Part shown: one piece after another, positions 24,606 to 33,785 of the stretch
Numbering within the stretch: the stretch's first letter is position 1
How the letters are laid out: the number at the start of each line of letters is the position of its first letter
DNA from: Allomuricauda ruestringensis DSM 13258
GTDB taxonomy: Bacteria > Bacteroidota > Bacteroidia > Flavobacteriales > Flavobacteriaceae
Reading direction: 5' to 3'
Length of the DNA: 64,000 nt
NCBI RefSeq assembly: GCF_000224085.1
Contig: NC_015945.1
Location: forward strand, 2,844,501 to 2,908,500
Position numbers and translations under genes: made by a program
Notes under the pieces: model-generated
What the model saw: only the letters and a program-made list of their open reading frames with translations
What the model was told of the DNA's origin: nothing
The model's database searches: none

Positions 24606-25240
24606 TTTACGATTTCATTTTTTAGTTCATAGGCTGCTTTCTTGGGGTTGTCGGCACCACATATGGCCGATACCACGGCAATACAGTTGGCACCTGCCTG
24701 TATAACGGCTCCTGCATTTATTGCATGGATGTTGCCAATGGCCACCAATGGTTTTTGCGTCAATTCGCGTATTGTGGCAAGGCCTTCCAATCCCCATTCC
24801 GTTACGGTATCCCTTTTTGTATCCGTCCTGAATACCGGGCTTATCGCGAGATAGTCGGACACGGTCGTTTGCGCATTGTCCAGTTGTGCCAGATACTCTA
24901 TCGAATATCCTATCAGCTTTTCCTTGAAATAAGGCTGCTGTCTCAAGGTTGCGGGACGGGAATCCTTGTTGCCCACATGAATGCCGGCAGCATTTACCTG
25001 GTAGGCAACCTTTGGATTGTCATTGATGATCAACGGGACACTATATTTCTCAGTGATTTCCCTTAACCGTTGTGCCCTTTCCAAAAACAGATGCTCCAGT
25101 AGCTTCTTTTCACGCAATTGGAGGATATCGACACCTCCCTGAATGGCTTGTTCCGTAACTTTCAACATATCTTTTCCTCTGCAGGCTTCTTCCGAAATGA
25201 CCAAATACAGTGGGTAAGGGAATTGGGAATGGAGCTTCAT
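24602..25240 (-). CDS. thiE: ThiE, thiamine-phosphate synthase
   Basis: A 212-residue TIM-barrel enzyme that joins HMP-PP with thiazole phosphate to give TMP. Seen: ILQLREKKL near the N-terminus, PLIINDNPKVA, GIHVGNKDSRP, YLAISPVF with the T-rich phosphate region, and the C-terminal GANCIAVVSAICGA. Start is the ATG at 25240, which overlaps the thiM stop as ATGA; an upstream in-frame start would add nine non-family residues. Full family length. Confidence 0.93.
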   Translation of the reverse strand: MKLHSQFPYPLYLVISEEACRGKDMLKVTEQAIQGGVDILQLREKKLLEHLFLERAQRLREITEKYSVPLIINDNPKVAYQVNAAGIHVGNKDSRPATLRQQPYFKEKLIGYSIEYLAQLDNAQTTVSDYLAISPVFRTDTKRDTVTEWGLEGLATIRELTQKPLVAIGNIHAINAGAVIQAGANCIAVVSAICGADNPKKAAYELKNEIVK

Positions 25241-26040
25241 GGCTTCGATATCTTGATATAGTCGCAAAACTCCTTTTCCGTTAAGCTATAGAGCTTATCC
25301 AAAAGATGCAGTTGTAAGGTACCGGGGCCTTTAGATTGTTTTCTGGCCAATTCACCGGCTATGCCCAACAACGCCATTGCTGCGGTCACTGCCTCGGTTT
25401 TATTTTCCACAACTCCAATAAAAGCACCGATCAATGCAGATGCGGTACAGCCCGTTCCGGTCACCTTGGTCATTAAGGGTGTTCCATTGGCTATTTGGAT
25501 TCTTTGCGCACTATCTGTGATAATATCCGTGGCACCAGATATACAGACAATGGCATTATATGCTGAGCAAATAGTATGTGCAGCTTCTATGGCTTCATTG
25601 CTCGCCGCCGTACTGTCCACTCCTTTGGTAGCCTCTTGGTTTGCTTGGGCCAATGCCATGATTTCAGAGGCATTGCCCTTGACCACGGTTGGTTTAAAGT
25701 TCAACAATTCTTGCAGTACTTTATCCCTGAACGGGCTGGCTCCGGCACCAACAGGGTCCAATACCCACGGTTTGCCCAATGTATGGGCTGTCTCGGCGGC
25801 CAAAAGCATGGCTTCGGACCAGTATTCGTCCAGGGTTCCGATGTTGATGACCGTTGACGAGGCAAGGGCAACCATATCAGGGACCTCGGATTTTGCATGT
25901 GCCATAATAGGGGATGCTCCGGCCGCAAGAAGGGCATTTGCCGTATTGTTCATCACGACATAGTTGGTGATATTGTGTACCAGTGGGGATTTTGTTCTTA
26001 CGTATTGGATGTGTTTCCAAAGATTTTGTTCCATTACCAT
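25237..26040 (-). CDS. thiM: ThiM, hydroxyethylthiazole kinase
   Basis: A 267-residue kinase that phosphorylates salvaged hydroxyethylthiazole. Family motifs are clear: LVHNITNYVVMNNTANALLA, PIMAHA, the phosphate site WVLDPVGAGAS, NASEIMALA, and the anion-hole TGTGCTASALIGAF. First gene of the leftward salvage operon, about 85 bp downstream of a TPP riboswitch. Two ATGs (26040 and 26034) are possible starts. Confidence 0.95.
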   Translation of the reverse strand: MVMEQNLWKHIQYVRTKSPLVHNITNYVVMNNTANALLAAGASPIMAHAKSEVPDMVALASSTVINIGTLDEYWSEAMLLAAETAHTLGKPWVLDPVGAGASPFRDKVLQELLNFKPTVVKGNASEIMALAQANQEATKGVDSTAASNEAIEAAHTICSAYNAIVCISGATDIITDSAQRIQIANGTPLMTKVTGTGCTASALIGAFIGVVENKTEAVTAAMALLGIAGELARKQSKGPGTLQLHLLDKLYSLTEKEFCDYIKISKP

Positions 26041-26125
26041 TTTTGATTTTAAATTAAAATGGCCTTAGGAGCAAATCGGAAAACAAAGGAAAGTAACGTC
26101 ACAAGAAAGTGATGCCTGTTTCGCT

Positions 26126-26205
26126 TTTCCCTACGTCGGTGTGAGCCGTATCAGGTTCCAAGGGACTCTCTCAATTCTTTTCAGAATACCCCTAAAGCAT
26201 AGGCG
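26126..26205 (-). promoter_or_regulatory. TPP riboswitch (THI element)
   Basis: Read on the minus strand, the segment opens with TAGGGGTATTCTGA, then has TTGAGAGAGTCCC, the conserved TGGAACCTGATACGG core, and closes with ACCGACGTAGGGAA. These are the P1/P2/P4 elements of the thiamine-pyrophosphate aptamer in the right order. It lies ~85 bp before thiM and should repress the salvage operon when thiamine is plentiful. An A+T-rich stretch just upstream (TATATTCG near 26204-26212) could be the -7 promoter element. Confidence 0.93.
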
Positions 26206-26212
26206 AATATAC

Positions 26213-26557
26213 ATATAATTTAAGCAAAAAAGGTGTTTGAAATACTACTATGCAGTCCCATCCGGGAAATGGGCGAAGCACAAATTCAGAATTATCAGAA
26301 AACAGCCTGATTCGTCCAATTTTTTTTGTCCAATGAATTCAAATGGAATTTTATAGCACTATTCTTGCCGGTGATTTTTTGCCTGTCAACAGCGATACCT
26401 CGAATTACCCTTCAGGATAAAGCCAATTCACATTAAAACGCAGTCTTTGGATTGAAACAATATGTTATTCACAAATATCTAATATTCAGTTATTTGAGTT
26501 GGTATTTCAAGTACTTTTCGTCTATCAAAAATCGTCTAATCCAAAAGCGTTTACGAT
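26213..26557. other. Intergenic stretch between thiamine operon and tra operon
   Basis: About 345 bp between the divergent thiamine salvage and tra operons. No gene is supported. CCCATCCGGGAAATGGG near 26258-26274 is a small inverted repeat. The rightward promoter of traE should be near the right end, where the sequence is very A+T rich. Confidence 0.4.
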
Positions 26558-26845
26558 ATGCGAAAATCACAATTCATTACCATCCTCTTACTTTTCGTTT
26601 CCAGTTCCATTTTGGCCCAGATCGGGGGTATCGAAGATTCCGTCAATGACATTTCCGAAACCATCCGGGCCATATTTCCCATTATCCTTGGGGTCATCTT
26701 TTTAGTAGGATTCCTTTTTAATGCAGGACATTTCTTTGGGGAGAATTCAGACCTCAAAAAAGGGATTACCCGTGTACTTGTCTTTGTGCTGATTGCAGGG
26801 GCCGTCGTGGGCATCTTTACCTATCTCATTGGAATCGTGGTCTAA
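26558..26845 (+). CDS. traE: TraE-like (DUF4134) conjugation protein, VirB2-like
   Basis: A 95-residue membrane protein with a cleavable signal peptide (FITILLLFVSSSILA) and two further hydrophobic segments (IFPIILGVIFLVGFLF and ITRVLVFVLIAGAVVGIF). This matches DUF4134/TraE of CTnDOT-like elements, thought to be the pilin or VirB2-like part of the transfer apparatus. The stop codon overlaps the next ATG (TAATG). First gene of the conjugation operon here. Confidence 0.85.
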   Translation: MRKSQFITILLLFVSSSILAQIGGIEDSVNDISETIRAIFPIILGVIFLVGFLFNAGHFFGENSDLKKGITRVLVFVLIAGAVVGIFTYLIGIVV

Positions 26846-27123
26846 TGAAAAGGTATCAGGTCTATCGGAACATTCGAAAACAAGCGATGATCATGGGACT
26901 CCCCATAGCCCTTTTTGCCCTGATGATGGTATCGGTCATCGGCTCCTTATTGGTCATCATCTTTTCTTTCAATTTTGGTGTCATCGTGGCCCTACTGCTG
27001 TTCAATGCCCTGCTTTATGGGGCATTGGGGCGGTGGGTCAAAAATCCTCAATTACTTGCCATTCAAAAGGTCTTCCCTGGCACCATCAGCAACAAACGCT
27101 TAAGTTCCCTTTCCTATGCATAA
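26845..27123 (+). CDS. traF: TraF-like (DUF4133) conjugation protein, VirB3-like
   Basis: A 92-residue protein of the DUF4133/TraF family with a basic N-terminus and two adjacent membrane helices (MGLPIALFALMMVSVIGSLL and IFSFNFGVIVALLLFNALLY). VirB3-like proteins sit in the inner membrane beside the VirB4 ATPase; traG starts 8 bp inside this gene, as expected for the pair. Confidence 0.85.
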   Translation: MKRYQVYRNIRKQAMIMGLPIALFALMMVSVIGSLLVIIFSFNFGVIVALLLFNALLYGALGRWVKNPQLLAIQKVFPGTISNKRLSSLSYA

Positions 27124-29527
27124 GATCAACCTGAATTCCCATCATCCCATTCTGGACATCCAAAACCATGTGGTCTTTGCCAACAACGGCAATGTGGTAC
27201 TATGCTACGATGCAGCCCTTTCCGAAATCCATTCCCTCTCCGAATCCGATTTTGAGGAACTGCACGGGATTTGGTTCCAAGCCTTTAAGTCCCTGCCCAC
27301 GGGTACGGTCATCCACAAACAGGATGGCTACCAAAAAGTGGGATACAATGCCGAACGATTGCCCAACCGTACTTTTTTGGAAAAAGAGACACATGACTAT
27401 TTTAAGGGGAGGGAACACCTAAGCCATCAAAGTTACCTGTTCTTTGTACTGCCTTTGGACAAGGCTTTGAATGCTGCCAAATATGTCAATCCCTTCCGGA
27501 AAACCGAAAAGGGCTACCACCGAAAGCTGGATGTCCAAGTGGCGGAGTTCATCTCTGCGGTCAATGATGCTGTTTCCTTTGTCAACAATAGCCAACGTGT
27601 GTCATTGAGCCCAATGGCTCCTGATGACATTTTTTCCCATACGAACAACTACTACAATGGCTTTAATCAAGATTTCGATACGGATATTTTACTCGGTAAA
27701 AAACACATCGAGATTGGCGACCATTATTTTGATGCCATAGCGGTCAACAACGAGTGTTGTTTTGGCGAATCTGTCCAGAGCAGTAAGACCAATGAGAAAT
27801 TCACTTCAGATGATTTTAGCTTTCATCAAGGGTTTATCGATGGATTGGGATTGGACCTGAACGAGAACCATATCGTGAACCACATCCTTTATCTGGACGA
27901 TAAACACAAATGGCGCAAACTGCTGGACAAGAAAGTGGTGGAATTGAGCAAAAGCTCCAATTTCGGTTCCTTGAACAAGGTCGTCCACAAAAAGGTCCAG
28001 CATATTCTGGACCAAATCAACAATGATGATTCATCGCGTATCATCCGGGGCCATCTCAATGTCATTTTCTGGCATTCGGAAGCTGAACATTTGAAACGGA
28101 TAGCATCCCAAATCAAGGCAGGTTTCAAGGAATTGGACATCGTGCCATATCATCCCAATGGTGAGGAACGCAAGCATTATTTCCTGAATTCCTATCCCTG
28201 TCATGCCACCAATTTCTCCAATGAAGATATGTACGTGACAGATATGAAGCATGCCCTCTGCCTGTATATCAACAACACCAATTATAAGTCGGATGCTGCG
28301 GGCATCATCTTCAATGACCGGCAGTACAACATTCCCGTATTGAAGGATGTCTGGGATGAAGGGAAACATCGCATCAAGGCGCGCAACTTTGCCATTTTCG
28401 CCCCCACGGGCGAGGGCAAATCCTTTCTTGCAAATAACATCCTTCGGCAATATTTTGAATCCGGAGTCCGGTTGGTCCTAATTGACCTGGGAGGTTCCTA
28501 TGCCAAGTTTGCCAAGCTCTACCCGGACGACCATATCATCCTGCGCTACGAACAAGGCAAAAATCTGGGCATCAACCCTTTTTATATTTCCGACGATGCC
28601 GACCTGACACCGGAACGGTTGGAAGACCTTGCTATCTTTCTCTTGGAACTACTCGCTCAAAACCATGCTTCCAAATCCCAAGAAGTAGCCATCAAAAAGG
28701 TGCTGCTGTTGTATTATAAAACCATACGACAAGACCATTCCTTGGCTTCGCTCTACCAGTTCGTGGACGACAGAAAAGACATGCTTATCCAAGATTTGCA
28801 GATCAAGGAAGCACATTTCAGCACCTATGACTTTTTGCATATCCTCTCCGAATATGTGGAAGGTGGTCCTTACAGCTTTCTGTTCAATTCCGGGGCCGAT
28901 CAGACCTATACCATCGAGGACAAGCGGCTCATCATCTTTGAACTGGACGAGGTCCGGGACAACAAGGAAATCCTCTCCGTGATGCTCAAGCTTATCAAGT
29001 CGGCCATCCAACGCACCATTTGGCGGAACCGTTCCGAGCGGGGCATTATTCTCTTTGATGAGTTTGCCAAGCAGTTGAAGTTCCCCAACGTATTGGAAAG
29101 CGTGGAGTTCTACTATCAGGCCATCCGAAAACAGAACGGGGCCATCGGCATTGTCCTGCAATCCATCAACCAATTACCGGAAAATTCAACTTCGGCCAGT
29201 ATCCTAGAGAATACCCAGGTCATTTACAGTTTGCGGAACGAGAAAGGTTATGATGCACTGCAAAAACGACTCAACCTTTCTAGCCATGATTTGAACCAAC
29301 TGAAGTCCATCCGCAACAACTTGACCGGAGACCGGAAGTACACCGAGATATTTATCAAGATAGGGAAGGAAAGCAATGTCTTTCGTTTGGAAGTCCCACC
29401 AGAGGTCTATGCCGCCTATCTCACCGATGGGGTCGAGAATGCCGAGATCATGGGGTTGTATGAACAATTGGGTTCGATGGAAAGGGCCATCAAGGAATTT
29501 GTAAAACAAAAAAGCACAAGACTATGA
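27116..29527 (+). CDS. traG: TraG-like VirB4-family conjugation ATPase
   Basis: An 803-residue ATPase that powers assembly of the mating apparatus. The N-terminal ~400 residues are the VirB4-specific region. Walker A is APTGEGKSF with K435, followed by LVLIDLGGSYAKFAKLY, and Walker B is RGIILFDEFAKQL near residue 647, then QNGAIGIVLQSINQL. Family length is normal and no disruption is seen. It overlaps traF by 8 bp and the next gene by 4 bp (ATGA). TraG here means the CTnDOT VirB4-type protein, not a VirD4 coupling protein. Confidence 0.93.
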   Translation: MHKINLNSHHPILDIQNHVVFANNGNVVLCYDAALSEIHSLSESDFEELHGIWFQAFKSLPTGTVIHKQDGYQKVGYNAERLPNRTFLEKETHDYFKGREHLSHQSYLFFVLPLDKALNAAKYVNPFRKTEKGYHRKLDVQVAEFISAVNDAVSFVNNSQRVSLSPMAPDDIFSHTNNYYNGFNQDFDTDILLGKKHIEIGDHYFDAIAVNNECCFGESVQSSKTNEKFTSDDFSFHQGFIDGLGLDLNENHIVNHILYLDDKHKWRKLLDKKVVELSKSSNFGSLNKVVHKKVQHILDQINNDDSSRIIRGHLNVIFWHSEAEHLKRIASQIKAGFKELDIVPYHPNGEERKHYFLNSYPCHATNFSNEDMYVTDMKHALCLYINNTNYKSDAAGIIFNDRQYNIPVLKDVWDEGKHRIKARNFAIFAPTGEGKSFLANNILRQYFESGVRLVLIDLGGSYAKFAKLYPDDHIILRYEQGKNLGINPFYISDDADLTPERLEDLAIFLLELLAQNHASKSQEVAIKKVLLLYYKTIRQDHSLASLYQFVDDRKDMLIQDLQIKEAHFSTYDFLHILSEYVEGGPYSFLFNSGADQTYTIEDKRLIIFELDEVRDNKEILSVMLKLIKSAIQRTIWRNRSERGIILFDEFAKQLKFPNVLESVEFYYQAIRKQNGAIGIVLQSINQLPENSTSASILENTQVIYSLRNEKGYDALQKRLNLSSHDLNQLKSIRNNLTGDRKYTEIFIKIGKESNVFRLEVPPEVYAAYLTDGVENAEIMGLYEQLGSMERAIKEFVKQKSTRL

Positions 29528-30129
29528 GAAAAGTATCAAGACAAAGCATTGGGAGATGGGTACGTACCCTCGGTCTGGCCCTGATTATCGCCATTTATCT
29601 GCCAGGCCATGCTACGGCCCAAGGAATGCCGGTGTATGACAATACGAACTTTATCAGCATGACCAAATCCTTGTTGGAATCCGCCAAACAGACCTCGGAA
29701 CTGTTAAAGACCGTGGAGTTTTTGAAGGAACAAAAGGATAACATTGTAAAGGTGAACAATACCATCAAGCAATTGAAGGCGGTCCGTGAATTGGCGCGGA
29801 ACAACGAGCGGTTGTACCGGACGGTGCAAACCGATTTGCGGGATATTTTAAACTCGCCCTATATCAAGGCTGGGGAAGTAGAGCGAATATCAGAGTCTTT
29901 TGAGGAAATTATGGATGCGGCCATCGATGACCTTGATTTTGTCAACCAGATTTTGTCCAGCGATTTGTTGAAGATGACCGATGCGGAGCGCACCGCTATT
30001 TTGATGGAAAAGAAAAAGCAGTCCCAAGAAATGGTGGCCGAACTGGAGGTCAAGACAAGACGTTACCGGGAGATCATCTCTTTCCGGAAGATGCAGGATA
30101 TTATCAATAACCGTGAAACCGAATATTGA
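29524..30129 (+). CDS. TraI-like (VirB5-like) exported conjugation protein
   Basis: A 201-residue protein with a signal peptide (LGLALIIAIYLPGHATA) and a long helical, coiled-coil-like mature part (SAKQTSELLKTVEFLKEQKD). This matches the TraI/DUF4141-type, VirB5-like slot of CTnDOT-like operons. It overlaps both neighbours by 4 bp. The family name rests on position and shape, so the exact tra letter is less certain than the operon role. Confidence 0.7.
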   Translation: MRKVSRQSIGRWVRTLGLALIIAIYLPGHATAQGMPVYDNTNFISMTKSLLESAKQTSELLKTVEFLKEQKDNIVKVNNTIKQLKAVRELARNNERLYRTVQTDLRDILNSPYIKAGEVERISESFEEIMDAAIDDLDFVNQILSSDLLKMTDAERTAILMEKKKQSQEMVAELEVKTRRYREIISFRKMQDIINNRETEY

Positions 30130-30968
30130 TGGCAGGGTTCTTTTTGGGCATAGGATTGGAATATGTGGACGCGGTCTTTCAGACCATCAAGGATAGCGAC
30201 TTTTCACAATACACGATTGTGGGGATGAAGGCTTTGGCCGTGCTGTTCTTTTTGGTCAATGTGTTGAAAAAATACAATGAAGGCATCGCTGTGACCGATG
30301 GGCATACCTGGGGGCTCACCCCCACAGAGCTGGCCAAGAATTTTTTGGTGGTGCTCTTGGTCATTTTTTCCACACAGGTATTGGATGTGTTTGATGGTAT
30401 CTTGGTCGCCATTGAATCCCAGTACCGGCACACAGCTCCGGCACTCCTCCCGTTACAGCTGCAGGATGTAGATCTCGAACGGGATGTGGGTGCCCTGGAA
30501 GCCGCCAAGAAGGCCATGGCCCTGTTGTACGATGCCTTGGTCACCCCCTTGTACGGATTGAAGGTGTTGGCCTTTATCATAGGCGTTATCCTGTGGTTGT
30601 TGGATATATTCATCTATCCCTTGTTTTTGGCCGAACGGTATTTCCTTTTGGGGATTATGCAGGCCTTTTTTCCACTGGTCATTAGCCTATCGGTATTTGA
30701 AAAGTTCCGAAATCTGGCCTATACCTATTTCAAGCTCTATGCTGGGGTCTATATGCTGGTGCCCGCTTTCTTTTTGGTCAATGTCTTTGTAAACAACCTC
30801 TATACCGAGATCAATACCAACTTTTGGGGCAGCCTGTTCGGGACGGATTGGGGCAGTGAGTTCTTTGCCCCGGTCATCCAGTTGGGCTCCATCGGTTTTA
30901 TCGTATTGCTCAAGTTCAAACTCTATCGAAAGGCCACAAGTTTTACCCTGCGATTGTTCACCGGATAA
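30126..30968 (+). CDS. traJ: TraJ-like (VirB6-like) membrane protein
   Basis: A 280-residue polytopic inner membrane protein with about six hydrophobic segments, for example MKALAVLFFLVNVL, FLVVLLVIFSTQVL, LAFIIGVILWLLDIFIY and IQLGSIGFIVLLKF. It fits TraJ/VirB6 in position (between the VirB5-like and TraK genes) and in membrane pattern. Overlaps the upstream gene as ATGA. Probably forms part of the DNA transfer channel. Confidence 0.78.
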   Translation: MMAGFFLGIGLEYVDAVFQTIKDSDFSQYTIVGMKALAVLFFLVNVLKKYNEGIAVTDGHTWGLTPTELAKNFLVVLLVIFSTQVLDVFDGILVAIESQYRHTAPALLPLQLQDVDLERDVGALEAAKKAMALLYDALVTPLYGLKVLAFIIGVILWLLDIFIYPLFLAERYFLLGIMQAFFPLVISLSVFEKFRNLAYTYFKLYAGVYMLVPAFFLVNVFVNNLYTEINTNFWGSLFGTDWGSEFFAPVIQLGSIGFIVLLKFKLYRKATSFTLRLFTG

Positions 30969-30980
30969 ACAATTATATAA

Positions 30981-31607
30981 ATGAAAACACCTTTTAAAAA
31001 TATTCAACAAGCTTTACGGTTGAACCGATTTGTGGTCTTGGCCTTGATCATCATGACCGGCCTGGTCTGTATCATTTCGGTCACTCTGGTCGTCAAGATC
31101 CATAGACAGACTTTGGATAGTGCCTTTGTTGTCAGTTCCGAAGGAAATGTCATCCCTCTAAAACTGGCTGCCCAACGTGAAAATCTGGAAGTTGAGGCCC
31201 TGGCCCATCTGGAACAGTTCCATAACTGGTTCTATGGGGTGGAGGCCAACAGCTATGAGAAAAACATGGAAAAGGCCCTATGGTTGGGCAATGCTTCCGT
31301 GGATGCCGTCTATCGACAAAAAAAGGCCGATGGCTTCTATAACCGTTTGCTGCAATATTCATTGGTCCAACAAGTGGAACGCATCGATTCCCAAATCGAC
31401 ATGACGAAGGAACCTTATGCCTTTCAGACAAGAACGATGATTCGGATTAACCGAGGAACCGTTACCGATACCTATGAACTGATCACCTCGGGTCATTTGA
31501 TCCGTGTGGAGCGGAATTTTCCGCACAATCCCCACGGGTTGTTGATCACTGATTTTTTTGAAAACTCGTTACGTAAAATAGAAGATTATGAAACCGCAAA
31601 AGAATAA
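30981..31607 (+). CDS. traK: TraK (VirB8-like) conjugation protein
   Basis: A 208-residue bitopic protein with one N-terminal membrane helix (VVLALIIMTGLVCIISVTLV) and a periplasmic NTF2-like domain with the TraK hallmarks (HLEQFHNWFYGVEANSYEKN, ALWLGNASVDAVYRQKKADG). It scaffolds the transfer complex at the inner membrane. It follows traJ by 12 bp and overlaps traM by 20 bp. Confidence 0.9.
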   Translation: MKTPFKNIQQALRLNRFVVLALIIMTGLVCIISVTLVVKIHRQTLDSAFVVSSEGNVIPLKLAAQRENLEVEALAHLEQFHNWFYGVEANSYEKNMEKALWLGNASVDAVYRQKKADGFYNRLLQYSLVQQVERIDSQIDMTKEPYAFQTRTMIRINRGTVTDTYELITSGHLIRVERNFPHNPHGLLITDFFENSLRKIEDYETAKE

Positions 31608-32520
31608 GATTGTATTTGTATTGGTCCTGGTGGGCGTGGTGCTCTTTATCGTGGCCTACTCCGTTTTCACCTTTGGAAAGGACAAAAAAAGCGAACTCAA
31701 ACCGGATCGCATTCCGATGCCCGACCTAGAAGAAAACCAAAAGGTTTATGAATCCAAGATGGAGGCCTTGGATGCCCTCAAAGAGGAGCGCGAGGTTACC
31801 GCACCACAGATATACCCCGACCATATGGTCGATGATAAGGGCTACTTCAATCTGGACTATATGGAATATGAAAAACAGCGTATCATCGATAGCGTGTACA
31901 GCCATTCAAAACTTGTGGGTAAGGGAAATGCTTTACTCCATATGGAGCGGGAAGAAAAAGTCCCTGAAAATCGGATGGTTACCTCCGAAAATAAAAAGGT
32001 GGAGGGGCCTGAACCTGTGTCGATTCAAGAGCGATATCTTGCTCACCAACTTTTTTTTGCCTCCAATCCCAATAGGACACAGGCTATGATTTTCAGGTCA
32101 GGAGGGCATGGGATACTGGCCTATGTGGATGGGGACCAGACCGTGAGGGATGGACACCGTTTGAATTTGCGGTTGGCACAGGATGTACAGTTCCATGGAG
32201 TATCCGTTCCCAGGGATACCCGAGTCTATGGTTTTGTGAAGGTCAGGCCCAACCGGGTCCTGGTGGACATTCTTGGGTTTGGGGATAAAGACATTTCGTT
32301 GAAGGCCTATGACCTTGAGGATGGGCGGGAAGGTGTTTATGTGGAAAACCATATAAAGGGAGAAGTGGTGGAACGGGGCCTGGATGAAACCATAGGGGAG
32401 GTGAACCTGCCCGGAATGCCTCAGATCGGGGGACTGAAGCGTATCTTTCAAAGGCGGAACAGGGCCATAAAGGTGGATATCAAGAACAACTATCAAGTAG
32501 TATTAAAACCGGCATTATGA
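31588..32520 (+). CDS. traM: TraM (VirB10-like) conjugation protein
   Basis: A 310-residue protein with one N-terminal membrane helix (IVFVLVLVGVVLFIVAYSVF), a charged linker, and a C-terminal beta-barrel domain (LAYVDGDQTVRDGHRLNLRL, then FGDKDISLKAYDLEDGREG), as in TraM/VirB10 proteins that span the periplasm. The start lies inside the 3' end of traK. It overlaps traN by 4 bp. Confidence 0.88.
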   Translation: MKPQKNKIVFVLVLVGVVLFIVAYSVFTFGKDKKSELKPDRIPMPDLEENQKVYESKMEALDALKEEREVTAPQIYPDHMVDDKGYFNLDYMEYEKQRIIDSVYSHSKLVGKGNALLHMEREEKVPENRMVTSENKKVEGPEPVSIQERYLAHQLFFASNPNRTQAMIFRSGGHGILAYVDGDQTVRDGHRLNLRLAQDVQFHGVSVPRDTRVYGFVKVRPNRVLVDILGFGDKDISLKAYDLEDGREGVYVENHIKGEVVERGLDETIGEVNLPGMPQIGGLKRIFQRRNRAIKVDIKNNYQVVLKPAL

Positions 32521-33308
32521 AAAGTAAGGAAGTTATCCTAGTTGTTTTGGGATTGTTTTGTATCGTTGTTGTCAGGGGACAACGGGTATTGGATACTATT
32601 TATACCAACGAAACCACCAATGTGGCACTATTCTTTCCTAGTCCCGTTCAACAGGCCGTAACGGGGCATGAAGGTTTTGTCTTTTCCTATGATAGGGAAG
32701 AGGCAGGCTATGTTGGGTTGTTGCAGGGTGTAGAGGGTCCCAATAGTAATTTATTGGTGATCACTTCAAATGGTGGGGTATATGCTTATATTCTTAGCTA
32801 TGCCAAGGAGCTTTTGCAACTAAACCACTTTGTCCAGAAGGAACATCGGATTGGGATTGAGCGACCGAATGCTGCCAAAGTTCCCATCAATTCCACATCA
32901 CATAGGGTCAGTGGCCATAATGAAAAAATAATTGGGAAACTGTTGGGTCAAAACTCTAAATCCTTGGCAAGGGAAAGAAAGAAAGGAATGGTATTTCGAT
33001 TGGAAGATATGCATTATATCGAAAATGATGTTTATCTAGTGGGTGCTATCAAGAACAGATCGGGAATTGATTTTGAGGTAGGTTATTTGGAGGTGTTACG
33101 GATCAACGGGTCTAAAAAAAGAAGGGCCTCCTATCAAGAAATTCAATTGGAAGTAAAACAAACCGTTGGATTGTCCCATACCATTGCCACGGGAGAAACC
33201 ATACGGTTTGTGCTGGTGATGCCGAAATTTGTTCTTGGGGATCAAGAACGATTAAAGTTGATATTACGGGAATTACAGGGAAATAGAACCCTTGAAATTA
33301 TATATTAG
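32517..33308 (+). CDS. traN: TraN (VirB9-like) conjugation protein
   Basis: A 263-residue exported protein with a signal peptide (VILVVLGLFCIVVVRG) and the TraN/DUF4138 pattern: an N-terminal part with IYTNETTNVALFFPSPVQQA and a C-terminal beta domain (YLEVLRINGSKKRRASYQEI, RFVLVMPKF). VirB9-like proteins line the outer-membrane pore. It is intact but is the last complete tra gene; the usual traO to traQ genes do not follow. A decayed second copy of its C-terminus lies ~480 bp downstream. Confidence 0.88.
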   Translation: MKSKEVILVVLGLFCIVVVRGQRVLDTIYTNETTNVALFFPSPVQQAVTGHEGFVFSYDREEAGYVGLLQGVEGPNSNLLVITSNGGVYAYILSYAKELLQLNHFVQKEHRIGIERPNAAKVPINSTSHRVSGHNEKIIGKLLGQNSKSLARERKKGMVFRLEDMHYIENDVYLVGAIKNRSGIDFEVGYLEVLRINGSKKRRASYQEIQLEVKQTVGLSHTIATGETIRFVLVMPKFVLGDQERLKLILRELQGNRTLEIIY

Positions 33309-33775
33309 TACCCAATGGCCTAAAGCAAGTTTTGACCCCTTAATTAAGTACGTCATTTCTCAACAAGCTCCCTTTTGGACTTACAACCAAAAGTAATCAT
33401 ACCTGTTTGGACAATAAACAATATAGCACGCCAGTCTTACCAGTATAATCTTTAATTGAACAACTGAGGTTATTAACCTAAAGCATATATCGGGGTGTAT
33501 TTTCAGACATCTAAGCTATATATTGGGAGATATTTACCATTACAAATTTTAATAGAATATATTATTTTATATGGTAATGGGTTAACCAAGAAATTAGAGT
33601 TGGAAATGATTCTATTACCAAGGTAAGTTCAGGTTCAATGATGATTTCATGACACTCAATCCCCTTCCGGTAACGCTCATGATTTTTCACTTTATGAAGC
33701 TAGGATGTTACTATAGATTCGTGCCATAATTTAAATCTACTTTGTATTATGAAAGTTTTATTACGAATAGGGCCA
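33309..33775. other. A+T-rich stretch between traN and the traN remnant
   Basis: About 470 bp without a gene. The sequence is much more A+T rich than the tra operon and has stops in all frames. It looks like decayed or foreign sequence at a recombination junction; no repeat or known site was recognised. Confidence 0.4.
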
Positions 33776-33785
33776 CACAGCGCAA

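Noticed and set aside
25361..25963. Long plus-strand open frame (200 codons) across thiM
   Set aside because: It is antisense to a clear ThiM gene; the translation is low in complexity and matches no family, as expected for a shadow frame in a codon-biased gene.
27806..28450. Minus-strand open frames inside traG
   Set aside because: They are antisense to the VirB4-type ATPase with intact Walker motifs and show no family features.
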